A model generated the notes under the pieces. That model made no database searches and was not told the DNA's origin. It saw nothing but the letters and a program-made list of their open reading frames with translations. This document shows, in pieces, positions 19,007 through 27,056 of a DNA stretch of 64,000 nucleotides. Positions within the stretch are counted from its first letter, which is position 1, and each line of letters opens with the position of its first letter. The stretch spans positions 1,178,001 to 1,242,000 of the forward strand of contig NZ_JAQNDK010000002.1 in NCBI RefSeq assembly GCF_028368935.1, read 5' to 3'. Source of the DNA: Sorangium aterium (GTDB lineage Bacteria; Myxococcota_A; Polyangia; Polyangiales; Polyangiaceae). A program made the translations under genes and the position numbers.

Positions 19007-20212
19007 GTGCCGGCTCAAGGTTCGGGATCCACGGAGCTCTTGCGGGCTCTGGTGACAGCGGCAGCACGAGACGGGCTCGAGGCCGAGGAGGTTCGGCGTG
19101 CGATGGCCCTCCCTGGCGGTCTTCTGGAGAAGCGGGGCGCTCGCGTGTCCATCGCCATGGTCCGCCGCGTGTGGAGCGCGCTCACCGACCACCGGGCGGC
19201 TGGTCCTCTCCTGAGCCTCCGCGCTGCCCGGCAGCTCCCCCTGGGGAGCCTCGACATCCTGGATTACCTCACGGTGGCGAGCACGACCGGCGCGGAGGCG
19301 TTCGCGCACCTGACGCGGTATCTGCCGCTGCTCGCCGATGCCGGTCGCGTCTGGACCGAATCCGACGGGAAGAGCTTCCGATTCCGTCACGACGCTCCCG
19401 GCGGCGTCCCCTCGCTCTCGGAGCTGCTGCTCGGGCTGATCGTCGCGCGCTCCCGGGCGCTGTTCGGTCCGGCCTATGCGCCGCGCCGGATCCATTTCGC
19501 GCACGCGCCCCTGGCCGCGGCGAGCATGTATGAAGAGGTCCTCGGCGTCCCGGTGCGTTTCGGAGGCCGCTTTGACGAGATCGTCTTCGATCGCGCCATC
19601 GCTGAAGCGCCGATCGCCAGCCAGGATCCGCGGCTCATGAGCATCCTTGTCGTGCAGGCGGAGGAGGCGCTCTCTCTCCTCGACGTCCGCGAGCGCATCA
19701 CGCATGACACCGAGTTCGTCTCTGCCTTCCGGCACGCCCTGGCGCTGGCGCTCGACGCGGGTGACCCCGGCCTGGCGCGCATCGGCGAGCGCTTCGGGAT
19801 GAGCGCGCGGACGCTGCAGCGCCGCCTGGCCGCGGCGCACGTCAGCCACCGCGAGCTCTTGCAGGAGCTGCGGCTGGAGCGGGCGCGGCGGGCGCTGGGC
19901 GCCGCCCAGCCCAAGGTCGTGTCTCACGAGCTCGGCTATTCGAGCCCGAGCGCCTTCCACCGCGCGTTCAAGCGGTGGACGGGGCTGACCCCCGGCGCCG
20001 TGGCCGAGGGCGCCGCCTCGCCGCCGGTGGGACGTGGCGGCACGTCCATGTGCGACACAGGCGAGCATCGCCGCGGCCCACCGTCCAATCACACGCCTTC
20101 ACGTGAAGGAACGCCTTGTCAGAATGGCGAATCGCAGCCCGCTCCACGAGAGCGCATGGCGCGCGAGGACGAGACCGTGATGGCCTCGCGGCGCGGCGCG
20201 GCGCGTAGGTAA
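19007..20212 (+). CDS. AraC-family transcriptional regulator (OruR/ArgR-like, with N-terminal arabinose-binding-like domain)
   Basis: 401 residues from a GTG. The N-terminal 190 residues form the ligand-sensing domain of the OruR/GbdR-like AraC group. Two helix-turn-helix units follow at about 245-340, with MSARTLQRRL and the conserved LGYSSPSAFHRAFKRWTG signature. The last 60 residues are low complexity and run into a repeat element (20206-20235), so the original C-terminus probably ended near residue 345. No Shine-Dalgarno is visible and the promoter predicts a start at the GTG, so the mRNA may be leaderless. The target is unknown; the closest downstream genes are the oxygenase island 1.3 kb away. 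Confidence 0.85.
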   Translation: MPAQGSGSTELLRALVTAAARDGLEAEEVRRAMALPGGLLEKRGARVSIAMVRRVWSALTDHRAAGPLLSLRAARQLPLGSLDILDYLTVASTTGAEAFAHLTRYLPLLADAGRVWTESDGKSFRFRHDAPGGVPSLSELLLGLIVARSRALFGPAYAPRRIHFAHAPLAAASMYEEVLGVPVRFGGRFDEIVFDRAIAEAPIASQDPRLMSILVVQAEEALSLLDVRERITHDTEFVSAFRHALALALDAGDPGLARIGERFGMSARTLQRRLAAAHVSHRELLQELRLERARRALGAAQPKVVSHELGYSSPSAFHRAFKRWTGLTPGAVAEGAASPPVGRGGTSMCDTGEHRRGPPSNHTPSREGTPCQNGESQPAPRERMAREDETVMASRRGAARR

Positions 20213-20235
20213 GAGAAGCCGGTTCGCTGCGCGAT
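20206..20235 (+). repeat. Copy of the left arm of the 15440 hairpin
   Basis: TAGGTAAGAGAAGCCGGTTC and the following CGCTGCGCGATG repeat the sequence at 15427-15457 with one mismatch. Only the left arm of the hairpin is present here. It supplies the stop codon of the AraC-family gene. Confidence 0.7.
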
Positions 20236-20620
20236 GGGTGGCGGGACGCTGGTCACTAGCCGGCACAAGAGCGAGAGGCCGCGAGCGTCCCGACGGCAAA
20301 GGCGCGCTTGCGCGACTGCCGCCCCAAGCCGTCCTGTTGCATCGCGACGCGCTTCTCTGCGATCGGGGGCTACAGGACGTAGCGCAACAGCGCCTCCCTC
20401 GCAGCGGCATGGCGCGCAACGGCGCGTGCTCTCCTGGCTCGATGGGGAGTGGCTCGGGTTCCCAGAGATCAGCCTGACGAACATGTGAGCTGGGCTGTCG
20501 GTCCCGGTGCCCTGGAGCGCGGCGCACGCGCTCAGCCTCGGTGGAGCTCGACGCGGCGCCACCACGGGCGAGGTACTTGGCCGCGCCTCGTGTGTCCGGC
20601 AGGCCAGCGGTGCCGGACTC
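20213..20620. other. Intergenic region without a supported gene
   Basis: About 400 nt after the AraC-type gene. Open frames here are short and low complexity. It may be remnant sequence, since it is bordered by repeat copies on both sides. Confidence 0.35.
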
Positions 20621-20683
20621 CACCCGGCGGCGCGTGGGAGGACGCCGGCCGGCGTGCAGCGGGGCGTGAGGGGATGCCGGCTG
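20621..20683. repeat. Left array of the 32-nt repeat (two diverged units)
   Basis: One partial unit (20621-20651) and one full diverged 32-nt unit (20652-20683) match the unit of the array at 24557-24717, with about five differences in the full unit. It borders the decayed lipoprotein copy that starts near 20690. Confidence 0.65.
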
Positions 20684-20689
20684 GCGTGC

Positions 20690-21105
20690 CTTGGAGAGGA
20701 ACACCACCGAGCGGCCGTCGCGCGACGGCTCGGTGAGGAGGAACGGGAAGGGCTGTACCGCCGCCGTGCCGAGCGGTGTGCGGCCGGGGGGCGCCGTGCT
20801 CGCGAGGGCGGTCGCGGCGGCGCCAGTCGAGGGCGCGCTCTCCGAGACCGGGGCCGAGCTGCGGGCCGGGCGCGTGCGCCGCGGTGCCGGTCTGTGCGGG
20901 CGAGTCCCGCAGGGAGCTGCCGGAGCACGCACTCGCGCCGCAGGCGAGCGGGACGAGCAGGGCAGGGGAGCACGGATCGGGGGGATCGGGGACGATGCGT
21001 CCTTCGTTCGCGCTCGCGTCATCTCCTTGTCCGCGTGGCTGCTCGGGGCGGCGGCCGAGCCTAGCGCGGGCATCGGTCGCACGCTCGCGGTTGGTCCGGA
21101 AATGG
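20690..21105 (-). pseudogene. Decayed copy of the 5' end and promoter of the FGE lipoprotein gene
   Basis: About 415 nt align without long gaps to 10565-10975, that is, to the first 107 codons of the FGE lipoprotein and about 90 nt upstream of it. Shared blocks include the reverse complement of GTGCGCCGCGGTGCCGGTCT and of CGAGCCTAGCGCGGGC. The start codon has become ACG (20998-21000), small indels break the frame and the gene ends abruptly at the 32-nt repeat, so it cannot make the protein. It shows that this locus received a segmental duplication. Confidence 0.8.
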
Positions 21106-21544
21106 CAGAGAGGACGCCACGAGGGGTGAGGTGCGCCGATGGTGGATCGCGATCCGCGATTGTGGGCCTCCGGCTGGACCGTGGGGCAGGAACACCTGGA
21201 TCCCGAGCCGCGAGAACCGAACAAGCGAGGGGGCAGCCTCCGAAGCGCCCGATGTCCGGGCCCAATGTCAGGGAGCTGTGACGCTCCATGCCGGGCCTGG
21301 ATGCCGAGCCGCTCAGCTCAGATGGTATGCGCTCAGCGGAGCGAGCGCCCGCGCGGCAGCGGTGCCGGACGAGCTCTGACAGATACGACGGGCTCTTGCG
21401 GTGATTCGAACGTCTAGCTCCGTTCCAGGTCCTCGCGGTGGCCTCGCCCGGAACGTTGCGGGAAGAGAGTCTTACCTAGCTCCTGTTTACAATATACCAG
21501 GTCGACGCCGATGTCGGACACAAAAACAGGACTGGGGGGAGCAC
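21106..21544. other. Intergenic region upstream of the oxygenase operon
   Basis: About 440 nt. Base composition drops from very GC-rich to more AT-rich after about 21400, which suits a promoter, with TTTACAATATACC at 21486-21498 the most AT-rich spot. No pair of -35/-10 boxes at proper spacing could be fixed. A tRNA-like string near 21310 does not fold. Confidence 0.35.
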
Positions 21545-22330
21545 ATGAAACCCGCGGTAATGGTCTCGAATTTGCTGAATCAAGAAGGGCTCGTCGCGTT
21601 GATGGGGGGCGAGGTCGTTGCGCTGCGCGTCCCGAATTTCTATCCGGAGGATATCTGTATCCAGGTTGCTGCCCGGATGCGAAGATCTGATATGTATGGG
21701 AACTATGTGAACGCACCTGAGATCGCCCGCGTCGGTCAAGCGTTCTTTGAGTCTGTTGCGTCAGCGCGGCTTCGGAGGATTTACTACGCAAGGGCCGTCG
21801 AATGGATTCGTGAGATGCGGCTGTTCTGCGAGCCGTACCTCAGCCCGATCGATAAGCTTCGCCTCGTTCTCGACGAGATCTGGCCAAGTGGCTCGAGGCT
21901 TGGAACCCTGCAAGGAAAGAAGATGTTCGTCGGGTTGGCTCGCTTCTTCGGCGCAGGCGTGGGCGCCGAGCCGCATCAGGACGTCCTCGCCTGGGACGCG
22001 CCGGGAGTTGAAGAGGCTGAAAGTGTCGAGGGGCAATTGGCGGCGAATATCTACCTCATGATGCCTCAGGGCGGTGGTGACTTGCTGATCTGGCCGATGA
22101 CGCTGTCCCGTGAGGAGTACGAGCGTGCGGGAATCTCGGGAAGCTACGGGGTTCATGGATCGATGTTGGCACACGATCCCGTCCGCATCTCTCCCAGGAC
22201 GGGAGAGCTTATCCTGTTCAACTCGAACCTCGTCCATGCGGTCGAAAAAGCGCGCCAGGGCGAGCGCGTTACCTGGTCCTGCTTCGTGGCGAGCCAGGGG
22301 GTCGACCACACATTGATGATGTGGAGCTAG
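21545..22330 (+). CDS. 2-oxoglutarate/Fe(II)-dependent oxygenase
   Basis: 261 residues from an ATG with GGGGGGA 5 nt upstream. The iron facial triad is readable: HQD at 144-146 and a distal His at 231 (NSNLVHAVEKA), with Arg241 ten residues later as the usual 2-oxoglutarate anchor. The remaining sequence fits the double-stranded beta-helix, with Gly/Gln/Leu-rich strands at 175-200. Enzymes of this type hydroxylate free amino acids, peptides or small molecules; the subgroup is not clear to me. It is the first gene of a run with 7 and 9 nt gaps to AlaX and a winged-helix regulator, which argues for one transcript. Codon use is less GC-rich than that of neighbours, so recent transfer is likely. 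Confidence 0.8.
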   Translation: MKPAVMVSNLLNQEGLVALMGGEVVALRVPNFYPEDICIQVAARMRRSDMYGNYVNAPEIARVGQAFFESVASARLRRIYYARAVEWIREMRLFCEPYLSPIDKLRLVLDEIWPSGSRLGTLQGKKMFVGLARFFGAGVGAEPHQDVLAWDAPGVEEAESVEGQLAANIYLMMPQGGGDLLIWPMTLSREEYERAGISGSYGVHGSMLAHDPVRISPRTGELILFNSNLVHAVEKARQGERVTWSCFVASQGVDHTLMMWS

Positions 22331-22337
22331 GCGGGCG

Positions 22338-23000
22338 ATGGAATCTAGTACAAAAAAGGTCTATCTAGAGCGGGCCGATGCGACGGGGAATGTTGTCGTG
22401 ACCGAGCTCATCGCAGGTGAGAGCCTCATCGTCCGAGTGGCTGAGACCTGGTTCCACCCTCAGGGCGGTGGTCAAAAGTCCGATCGAGGGACCATCGGTC
22501 CGGCTCGCGTGCTGCATGTGGCTCACAATGGCGGCATGGTGGACCACTTCGTGGACTCGCTCGCGGGCCTGTCCGTCGGAGGAACCTACGGTTTCGCAGT
22601 CGACTCCGCCTGGCGAACGCTGAATTCTGTCTACCATTCGTCCGGGCACCTGATCGCCGGGGTGCTGGAGAGCCTTCAGCATGGATTGACCGCCGTGGCC
22701 GGTCATCAGTGGCCAGGAGAAGCGCGCGTCGAGTTCGAGGGGCCGGCGGAAGCTTCCGGCTTTGATGGGCTTGCTACAGAGCTGTCGACACGCTTGAGAG
22801 AGCTCCTCTCAAAATCCATCGAGGTCAAGGTGACGGGTGACCCGTACAGCTCGCGAGAGATCCAGATAGGGGACTTCCCTCCGATACCTTGCGGCGGAAC
22901 CCACGTGCGAGCTCTGTCCGAGATCTCCGTTATACGAGTCCTGAGCATCAAGAGGAAAGGGAACCGTGTTCGCGTGGCTTACGACGCGCTACCTCCCTGA
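22338..23000 (+). CDS. alaX: AlaX-type alanyl-tRNA editing protein
   Basis: 220 residues, similar to free-standing AlaX and to the editing half of alanyl- and threonyl-tRNA synthetases. The zinc ligands are intact: His100 and His104 in HSSGH, Cys185 and His189 in PCGGTHV. The Gly-rich PQGGGQKSD segment at 41-49 is the typical AlaX substrate loop. AlaX proteins hydrolyse Ser- or Gly-tRNA(Ala) in trans. No synthetase domain is present. The gene lies between an oxygenase and a regulator in one short-gap run. A special need to deacylate tRNA charged with a small amino acid made here is my inference. Confidence 0.85.
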   Translation: MESSTKKVYLERADATGNVVVTELIAGESLIVRVAETWFHPQGGGQKSDRGTIGPARVLHVAHNGGMVDHFVDSLAGLSVGGTYGFAVDSAWRTLNSVYHSSGHLIAGVLESLQHGLTAVAGHQWPGEARVEFEGPAEASGFDGLATELSTRLRELLSKSIEVKVTGDPYSSREIQIGDFPPIPCGGTHVRALSEISVIRVLSIKRKGNRVRVAYDALPP

Positions 23001-23009
23001 TCCCTGAAT

Positions 23010-23801
23010 ATGAGCCGCTCGACGGACCGAAGCTTGCGGCGAGGGGTCGTGAAGCTGTCGTGCCCTGATGGCGCCCAGCAGCTCCGTCTGGTGGCCGGTG
23101 ACGTCGTATTTTGGATCGATGGACTCGAGCACCGCTTCAAGAGCGTGCTGCACAGCGAGCTCATCCAGTTCATCGCGAGCCTCCACCCTGAAACCGCCTC
23201 GCTGGAGGCGATCTTCGCTCATTTTCGGGCGGTCTATCCCGTCGGATCTCCAGCGAGCCTCGAACGAACGATTCATAAGATCGTGCATGGGGCTCGGCAG
23301 GATCTGCTGCGCGCTGGCCTGGCGCTGCAGGTGATCCGAAATGTTCGCGGACTCGGCTATCGCCTCGCTGACGGATGGAGAAGAGAGGACGAAATTGACG
23401 GTGAGCACCTGTTTCGCGCCGAGATCGAAGAGCTGCGTGCGCTGGCCAACCGTTGTATTGCCTACGTGGACTCCAGGCCCATCGTCGAGAACGCGGCGGA
23501 GCTCTTCTACCTGGACGCTGAGCGCCACGTCGTGCAAGAGAATTTTTCCCATTTGTACTCGATTGGAGCTCAGATGTTGCTCGGCCTGGCCGAGCCGGCG
23601 TTCGTGCCTGATATCCTCGACATCAAGCGCGAGCTGTCTGTGCTCATGAGCTACGTGGTGTTCTGGCGGGTAGGGCACCGGATCACCGAGGAAGCCTGGC
23701 GCCTTGACTATCGGCGAGAAATTGCGAAGTGTATCGAGGATGTTGAGATGAGGATCCGAAAGATCGAACGGTTCCTCACGTCGTCGCGCCCACCCGGATA
23801 G
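23010..23801 (+). CDS. OmpR-type winged-helix protein with unknown C-terminal domain
   Basis: 263 residues. Residues about 30-118 match the effector domain of OmpR/PhoB regulators, ending in the diagnostic wing NVRGLGYRL. There is no receiver domain in front. The rest (about 125-260) is predicted helical, with Glu/Leu/Arg-rich segments and no recognised family, possibly a ligand-sensing or dimerisation part. It follows AlaX by 9 nt and overlaps the convergent exporter gene by 26 nt at the 3' ends. A local regulator of the oxygenase operon and exporter is the simplest role. No phosphorylation site can be assigned, so the input signal is unknown. Confidence 0.7.
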   Translation: MSRSTDRSLRRGVVKLSCPDGAQQLRLVAGDVVFWIDGLEHRFKSVLHSELIQFIASLHPETASLEAIFAHFRAVYPVGSPASLERTIHKIVHGARQDLLRAGLALQVIRNVRGLGYRLADGWRREDEIDGEHLFRAEIEELRALANRCIAYVDSRPIVENAAELFYLDAERHVVQENFSHLYSIGAQMLLGLAEPAFVPDILDIKRELSVLMSYVVFWRVGHRITEEAWRLDYRREIAKCIEDVEMRIRKIERFLTSSRPPG

Positions 23802-24405
23802 CCAGCGCGATCAGTAGAAGCCCCATGAGGCGATTGAAGCCGAGCTCGTGCTCAAAGAAGAATCGTCGGGCCCGCGGCCGGGAGAGCGCCTGAGCGACGA
23901 AGGAGAACCAGCCGAGGAGCGTCAGGATCATCGCAGCAACGAAGCCTGCGCGGACAGGCATGGGCAGCGCCTCTCGGAGCACCAGGGCGAAGAAGCTGAC
24001 CCAGAACAGGATCGCCTTCGCGTTGAGCACATTGACCAGGAAGCCTTCGAGCAGCGGGGAGCGAAGCGCGCTCCCCTTGCCGCGATAAGGCGATTCCTGA
24101 TGCGGATCAGAAGGCGGTGCGGTCCTCTTGGAGAGCAGGAGGCGGATCCCCAGGTACCCTAGATAGACGGCCGCCACCCAGACCAGGGCACTGTAAACAT
24201 GAGGAGAACCCGCGATGACGGCCCCCACCCCGAGGTTTGCGACGAGGATGTGCAGTGAGTTGGCCAGCGTCACGCCCGCAGCACAAAGCAGTCCGGCTCT
24301 TCGCCCACGGGTAAGGCTGTTCTTGACGGTGATGGCAAAATCTGGTCCCGGTGAGACAAGGGCCATGAGGAATATTCCGTACGCGTGAACCAGGGGCGCG
24401 AACAT
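23776..24405 (-). CDS. LysE/RhtB-family amino-acid exporter
   Basis: 209 residues with six hydrophobic segments and the family's start: a short N-terminal helix then SPGPDFAITVKNSLTRGRRAG, followed by the VLNAKAILFWVSF segment. Both are hallmarks of RhtB/LysE exporters of homoserine, threonine, lysine or other amino acids. The ATG at 24405 has GGGAG 8 nt upstream. The gene points toward the regulator gene and overlaps it by 26 nt. Export of an amino acid or derivative made by the oxygenase operon is inferred from context. The substrate is not predictable from sequence. Confidence 0.88.
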   Translation of the reverse strand: MFAPLVHAYGIFLMALVSPGPDFAITVKNSLTRGRRAGLLCAAGVTLANSLHILVANLGVGAVIAGSPHVYSALVWVAAVYLGYLGIRLLLSKRTAPPSDPHQESPYRGKGSALRSPLLEGFLVNVLNAKAILFWVSFFALVLREALPMPVRAGFVAAMILTLLGWFSFVAQALSRPRARRFFFEHELGFNRLMGLLLIALAIRVGATT

Positions 24406-24556
24406 TTCGTGGGCTCCCTAAAGCCAAGCGAGTTGACGGTCAAGGTCGGTGACCATCCTGTCCCTTGACACGCTGGCTTGTGCATCGAGCAAGCATCGGA
24501 CAAGCTTGGCTCGATTCGCGTGAGCAGCAATCCGTGCGTGACTGTCCGCTCGCTCA
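24406..24556. other. Intergenic region upstream of the exporter
   Basis: About 150 nt, less GC-rich than the arrays around it, that should hold the exporter promoter on the reverse strand. No clear boxes or leader structure were found. Confidence 0.3.
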
Positions 24557-24717
24557 TGGGCGGCGGGGCGTGGGGGGACGCCGGCCGGCATGCGGCGGGG
24601 CGTGGGGGGACGCCGGCCGGCATGCGGCGGGGCGTGGGGGGACGCCGGCCGGCATGCGGCGGAGCGTGGGGGGACGCCGGCCGGCATGCGGCGGAGCGTG
24701 GGGGGACGCCGCCGGTG
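24557..24717. repeat. Right array of the 32-nt repeat (five units)
   Basis: Five head-to-tail 32-nt units of GCATGCGGCGGGGCGTGGGG then GGACGCCGGCCG, with GGGG/GGAG variation; the period is exactly 32 from 24589 to 24685. Each unit carries the palindromes GCATGC and CCGGCCGG. There are no spacers, so it is not CRISPR. Because 32 is not a multiple of three, any reading frame shifts at each unit. Confidence 0.85.
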
Positions 24718-24783
24718 TGCTGCGGTGCGTCGACTACGTGCTGCCGCCTTGCTGGGTCATCTCGCGCCCGATAGCCAGGTCTG

Positions 24784-25557
24784 ATGGGAAAAGCCGCATT
24801 TCTCGCCCGCCGGCTCACGCCGAGCGGGTGCATTGTTGCAGGTACGAAGCTCGCCGCTCACCGGGAGGCCCTGAAGTCGAAGAAGATCAAGCTATCTCCC
24901 AAGGTCGACGCAGCGGTCCAGTCCGTCATTGCGTCCACCGAGGCCCTCGAGGCGCTCGGGAGCATCGACGCCACGATGGTGGAGATCGATCGCGGCACCG
25001 ACCGGTGCATCGGAGCGTTCAGCAGCCAGCTCGCCAGCATCGAGCGCGCTTTCGATCACGACGACATCCTGCCGCTGACAGATGACGAGGCGGCGCGCCG
25101 TCGCGATGCGCTGCTGGTGCGCTCGGAGGTGCTGTCGTCGGGCACCGGCTTCATCCGCCTCGTCTACTCCCAGCAGTGGGTGCGCATGAGCGCGATGATC
25201 AAGGCGCTCGAGGGCAAGGACGTGAAGGCGGCGGTCGAGCGTCTCGGGCTCTCGGCCGAGACAGGCCGCCTCCAGCGCTGGACGGAGCTGTACGGCAAGA
25301 AGCTCGGCGTCACCGAGGCGAAGGCCGCGGATCCGGCCGTCAAGGCGGTCGAGGCGTGGCACGAGGCTTACGGCACGCTCCTGGTCCAGGCCCATGCCGA
25401 GTACGACGACGACAAGGACGAGACGCACGCGCTCCTCCGCGACCGGCTGCTCTCGCCGTACGAGGACGCGGCGGAGGAAGCGCGGCGCGCCGACCAGCGG
25501 GCCCGCGCCGCCAGCGCCAGGAAGAAGACCGACGCCGAGCCTGAGCCGATCGGATAG
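24784..25557 (+). CDS. Helical protein of unknown function
   Basis: 257 residues, soluble, without signal or membrane segment. It is rich in Ala, Glu, Lys and Arg and predicted almost wholly alpha-helical, with a charged C-terminal tail after 225. A coiled-coil or helical bundle is likely, but I recognise no domain. It starts at an ATG with weak GG-rich sequence upstream. It follows the repeat array, so it may or may not belong to the island. The composition is higher in GC than the oxygenase operon, which suggests native genome. Confidence 0.6.
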   Translation: MGKAAFLARRLTPSGCIVAGTKLAAHREALKSKKIKLSPKVDAAVQSVIASTEALEALGSIDATMVEIDRGTDRCIGAFSSQLASIERAFDHDDILPLTDDEAARRRDALLVRSEVLSSGTGFIRLVYSQQWVRMSAMIKALEGKDVKAAVERLGLSAETGRLQRWTELYGKKLGVTEAKAADPAVKAVEAWHEAYGTLLVQAHAEYDDDKDETHALLRDRLLSPYEDAAEEARRADQRARAASARKKTDAEPEPIG

Positions 25558-25821
25558 CGCTGCTCCTCGCACGCCCGCCGGCAAGCGACCGGCCATCCTA
25601 CCCATCGCGCGTGGACGGCGCCGTTCGCCGGTCACCTCGCAACGCCGCTCCAGTCCCAATTCCAGGTGACATCTCTCCAGGTTCGGGAGAAATGTCGCGG
25701 GAAACCGCGTGCATTCTTTTTCGGTGCTGGCGCACGATTTCGCAACAAGCCGGGAGACCTCTCCGGAAATCGTACGGATGACGACGGACGACGTCGGATG
25801 ACGGATGAGGGAGCTCCGCTC

Positions 25822-26898
25822 ATGTCCGGCGCGCTCCTCGCCCGCGGCCGGATCCGGAGGATGAACCGCGCCGCGCTGTCGCTCGCCGCGGCGCTTTTCC
25901 TGGCGGCGCCCATGGCGCTCGCGCAGGTCCCGCCGCGCGGCGCGCGCCTGTCCTACACGCGGGGGCCTGGCACGGAGGGGTGCCCCGAGGAGCCAAGCCT
26001 CCGGCAGATCGTCGCGAGCCAGCTCGGCGGGGTCGACCCGTTCGTGCGCGACGGCGCGTGGCACATCGAGGTGGTCATCCGGCGCAAGGGGACGGCGTTC
26101 CAGGGAGAGATCGCGCTACATGACCGCGATGGTCGGGCGCTCGGCCGCCAGGAGCACTCGAGCGCGATCTGTGGCGCGCTCGTGGAGGACATCGGCCTCT
26201 CCCTCAGCGCCTTCATGCGCCCGTTGCTGCCATCAGGGCCTGCACCGGAGAGCGTTCCCATCTCGCCGCTGCCAGGGCCGCCGCCCCCGTCGGTGCCAAG
26301 GGGCGCCGCTTCACGCGTCCCGCCGGGCGCGTCGCCCGGGGCGCCGGCCTCGAAGCCGCCCAACCTGGTCGCGGTGCCAGCCCGACCCGCTCCGCGTCCG
26401 AGGCCGCCGCCGGATCGCCCGCGCCTCCAGCTCGGCGCCGGGGTGCTGCTCGGCGCCGGCGTGGCGCCCTCCGTGGCGGTCGGGTTCTCGGGGTTCGCCG
26501 GCGCCCGCTGGGAGAGGTTCTCGCTTTCGCTGGAGGCCCGCGGAGATCTTCCGATCGATGCCGAGCCCTATCGCGGCTGGACCTTCGGCGTGTCGGGGCT
26601 GAGCGGCTCAGTGGTTCCCTGCGGTCACGCGGACTGGTTCTTCGGCTGCGCCCTCGCCACGGCAGGCGGGCTGTGGAACGTCAGGGACAGCACCGGCAGG
26701 GAACTCGTACTGCCCTACGCAGGGCTTGGGTTTCGTGCGGGGCTGGAGATGCCGCTTTCGGCTCGCCTTGCCGGGCAGCTCAGCGGCGACCTCTCGATCA
26801 ACATACATCGGACGCACATTCGACCGATCCATGGCGAGGGGTGGTCTGTGGCGCCGGTCTCGGAGGCGGTGGCGCTCCGTCTGGTCGCTTTCTTCTGA
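25822..26898 (+). CDS. Secreted or outer-membrane protein, beta-barrel-like C-terminus
   Basis: 358 residues. The ATG at 25822 has GAGGGAG 8 nt before it; a later ATG at 25861 abuts GGAGG with no spacing. The N-terminus holds a signal peptide (hydrophobic LSLAAALFLAAPMALA). Residues about 45-150 form a globular domain with the myxobacterial pattern YTRGPGTEGCPEE near the start. A Pro-rich linker (about 150-210) leads to a C-terminal region with alternating strands that ends in Phe-Phe, typical of an outer-membrane beta-barrel. Function unknown. No close neighbour on the same strand suggests a partner. Confidence 0.7.
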   Translation: MSGALLARGRIRRMNRAALSLAAALFLAAPMALAQVPPRGARLSYTRGPGTEGCPEEPSLRQIVASQLGGVDPFVRDGAWHIEVVIRRKGTAFQGEIALHDRDGRALGRQEHSSAICGALVEDIGLSLSAFMRPLLPSGPAPESVPISPLPGPPPPSVPRGAASRVPPGASPGAPASKPPNLVAVPARPAPRPRPPPDRPRLQLGAGVLLGAGVAPSVAVGFSGFAGARWERFSLSLEARGDLPIDAEPYRGWTFGVSGLSGSVVPCGHADWFFGCALATAGGLWNVRDSTGRELVLPYAGLGFRAGLEMPLSARLAGQLSGDLSINIHRTHIRPIHGEGWSVAPVSEAVALRLVAFF

Positions 26899-26929
26899 AC
26901 CTCCGTGCGGTTTCGCGAATCGTCGGACG

Positions 26930-26954
26930 TGCCTATGGGAGCTATTCCCATGAG
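26930..26954. terminator. Small hairpin after the barrel-like gene
   Basis: ATGGGA and TCCCAT flank a five-nt loop (6-bp stem) some 35 nt after the stop and before the convergent lipoprotein gene. It is a weak candidate. Confidence 0.25.
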
Positions 26955-27056
26955 GCGGCTGCGAGCGCATGCAGCGCGCGGAGGTCGCCGCGCGCCCCTC
27001 GCCGCCTGCCACCCCCCTTGGCGAGGCCGCTGTTGCGCCCGAAACGAGCCGTCGAC

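Noticed and set aside
21290-21420. tRNA-like string (AGCTCAGATGGTAT ... GATTCGAACG)
   Set aside because: D-arm and T-arm resemble tRNA words but stems and anticodon arm cannot be paired.
24557-24717. Possible CRISPR array
   Set aside because: Units abut directly with no variable spacers and no cas gene is present; it is a plain tandem repeat.
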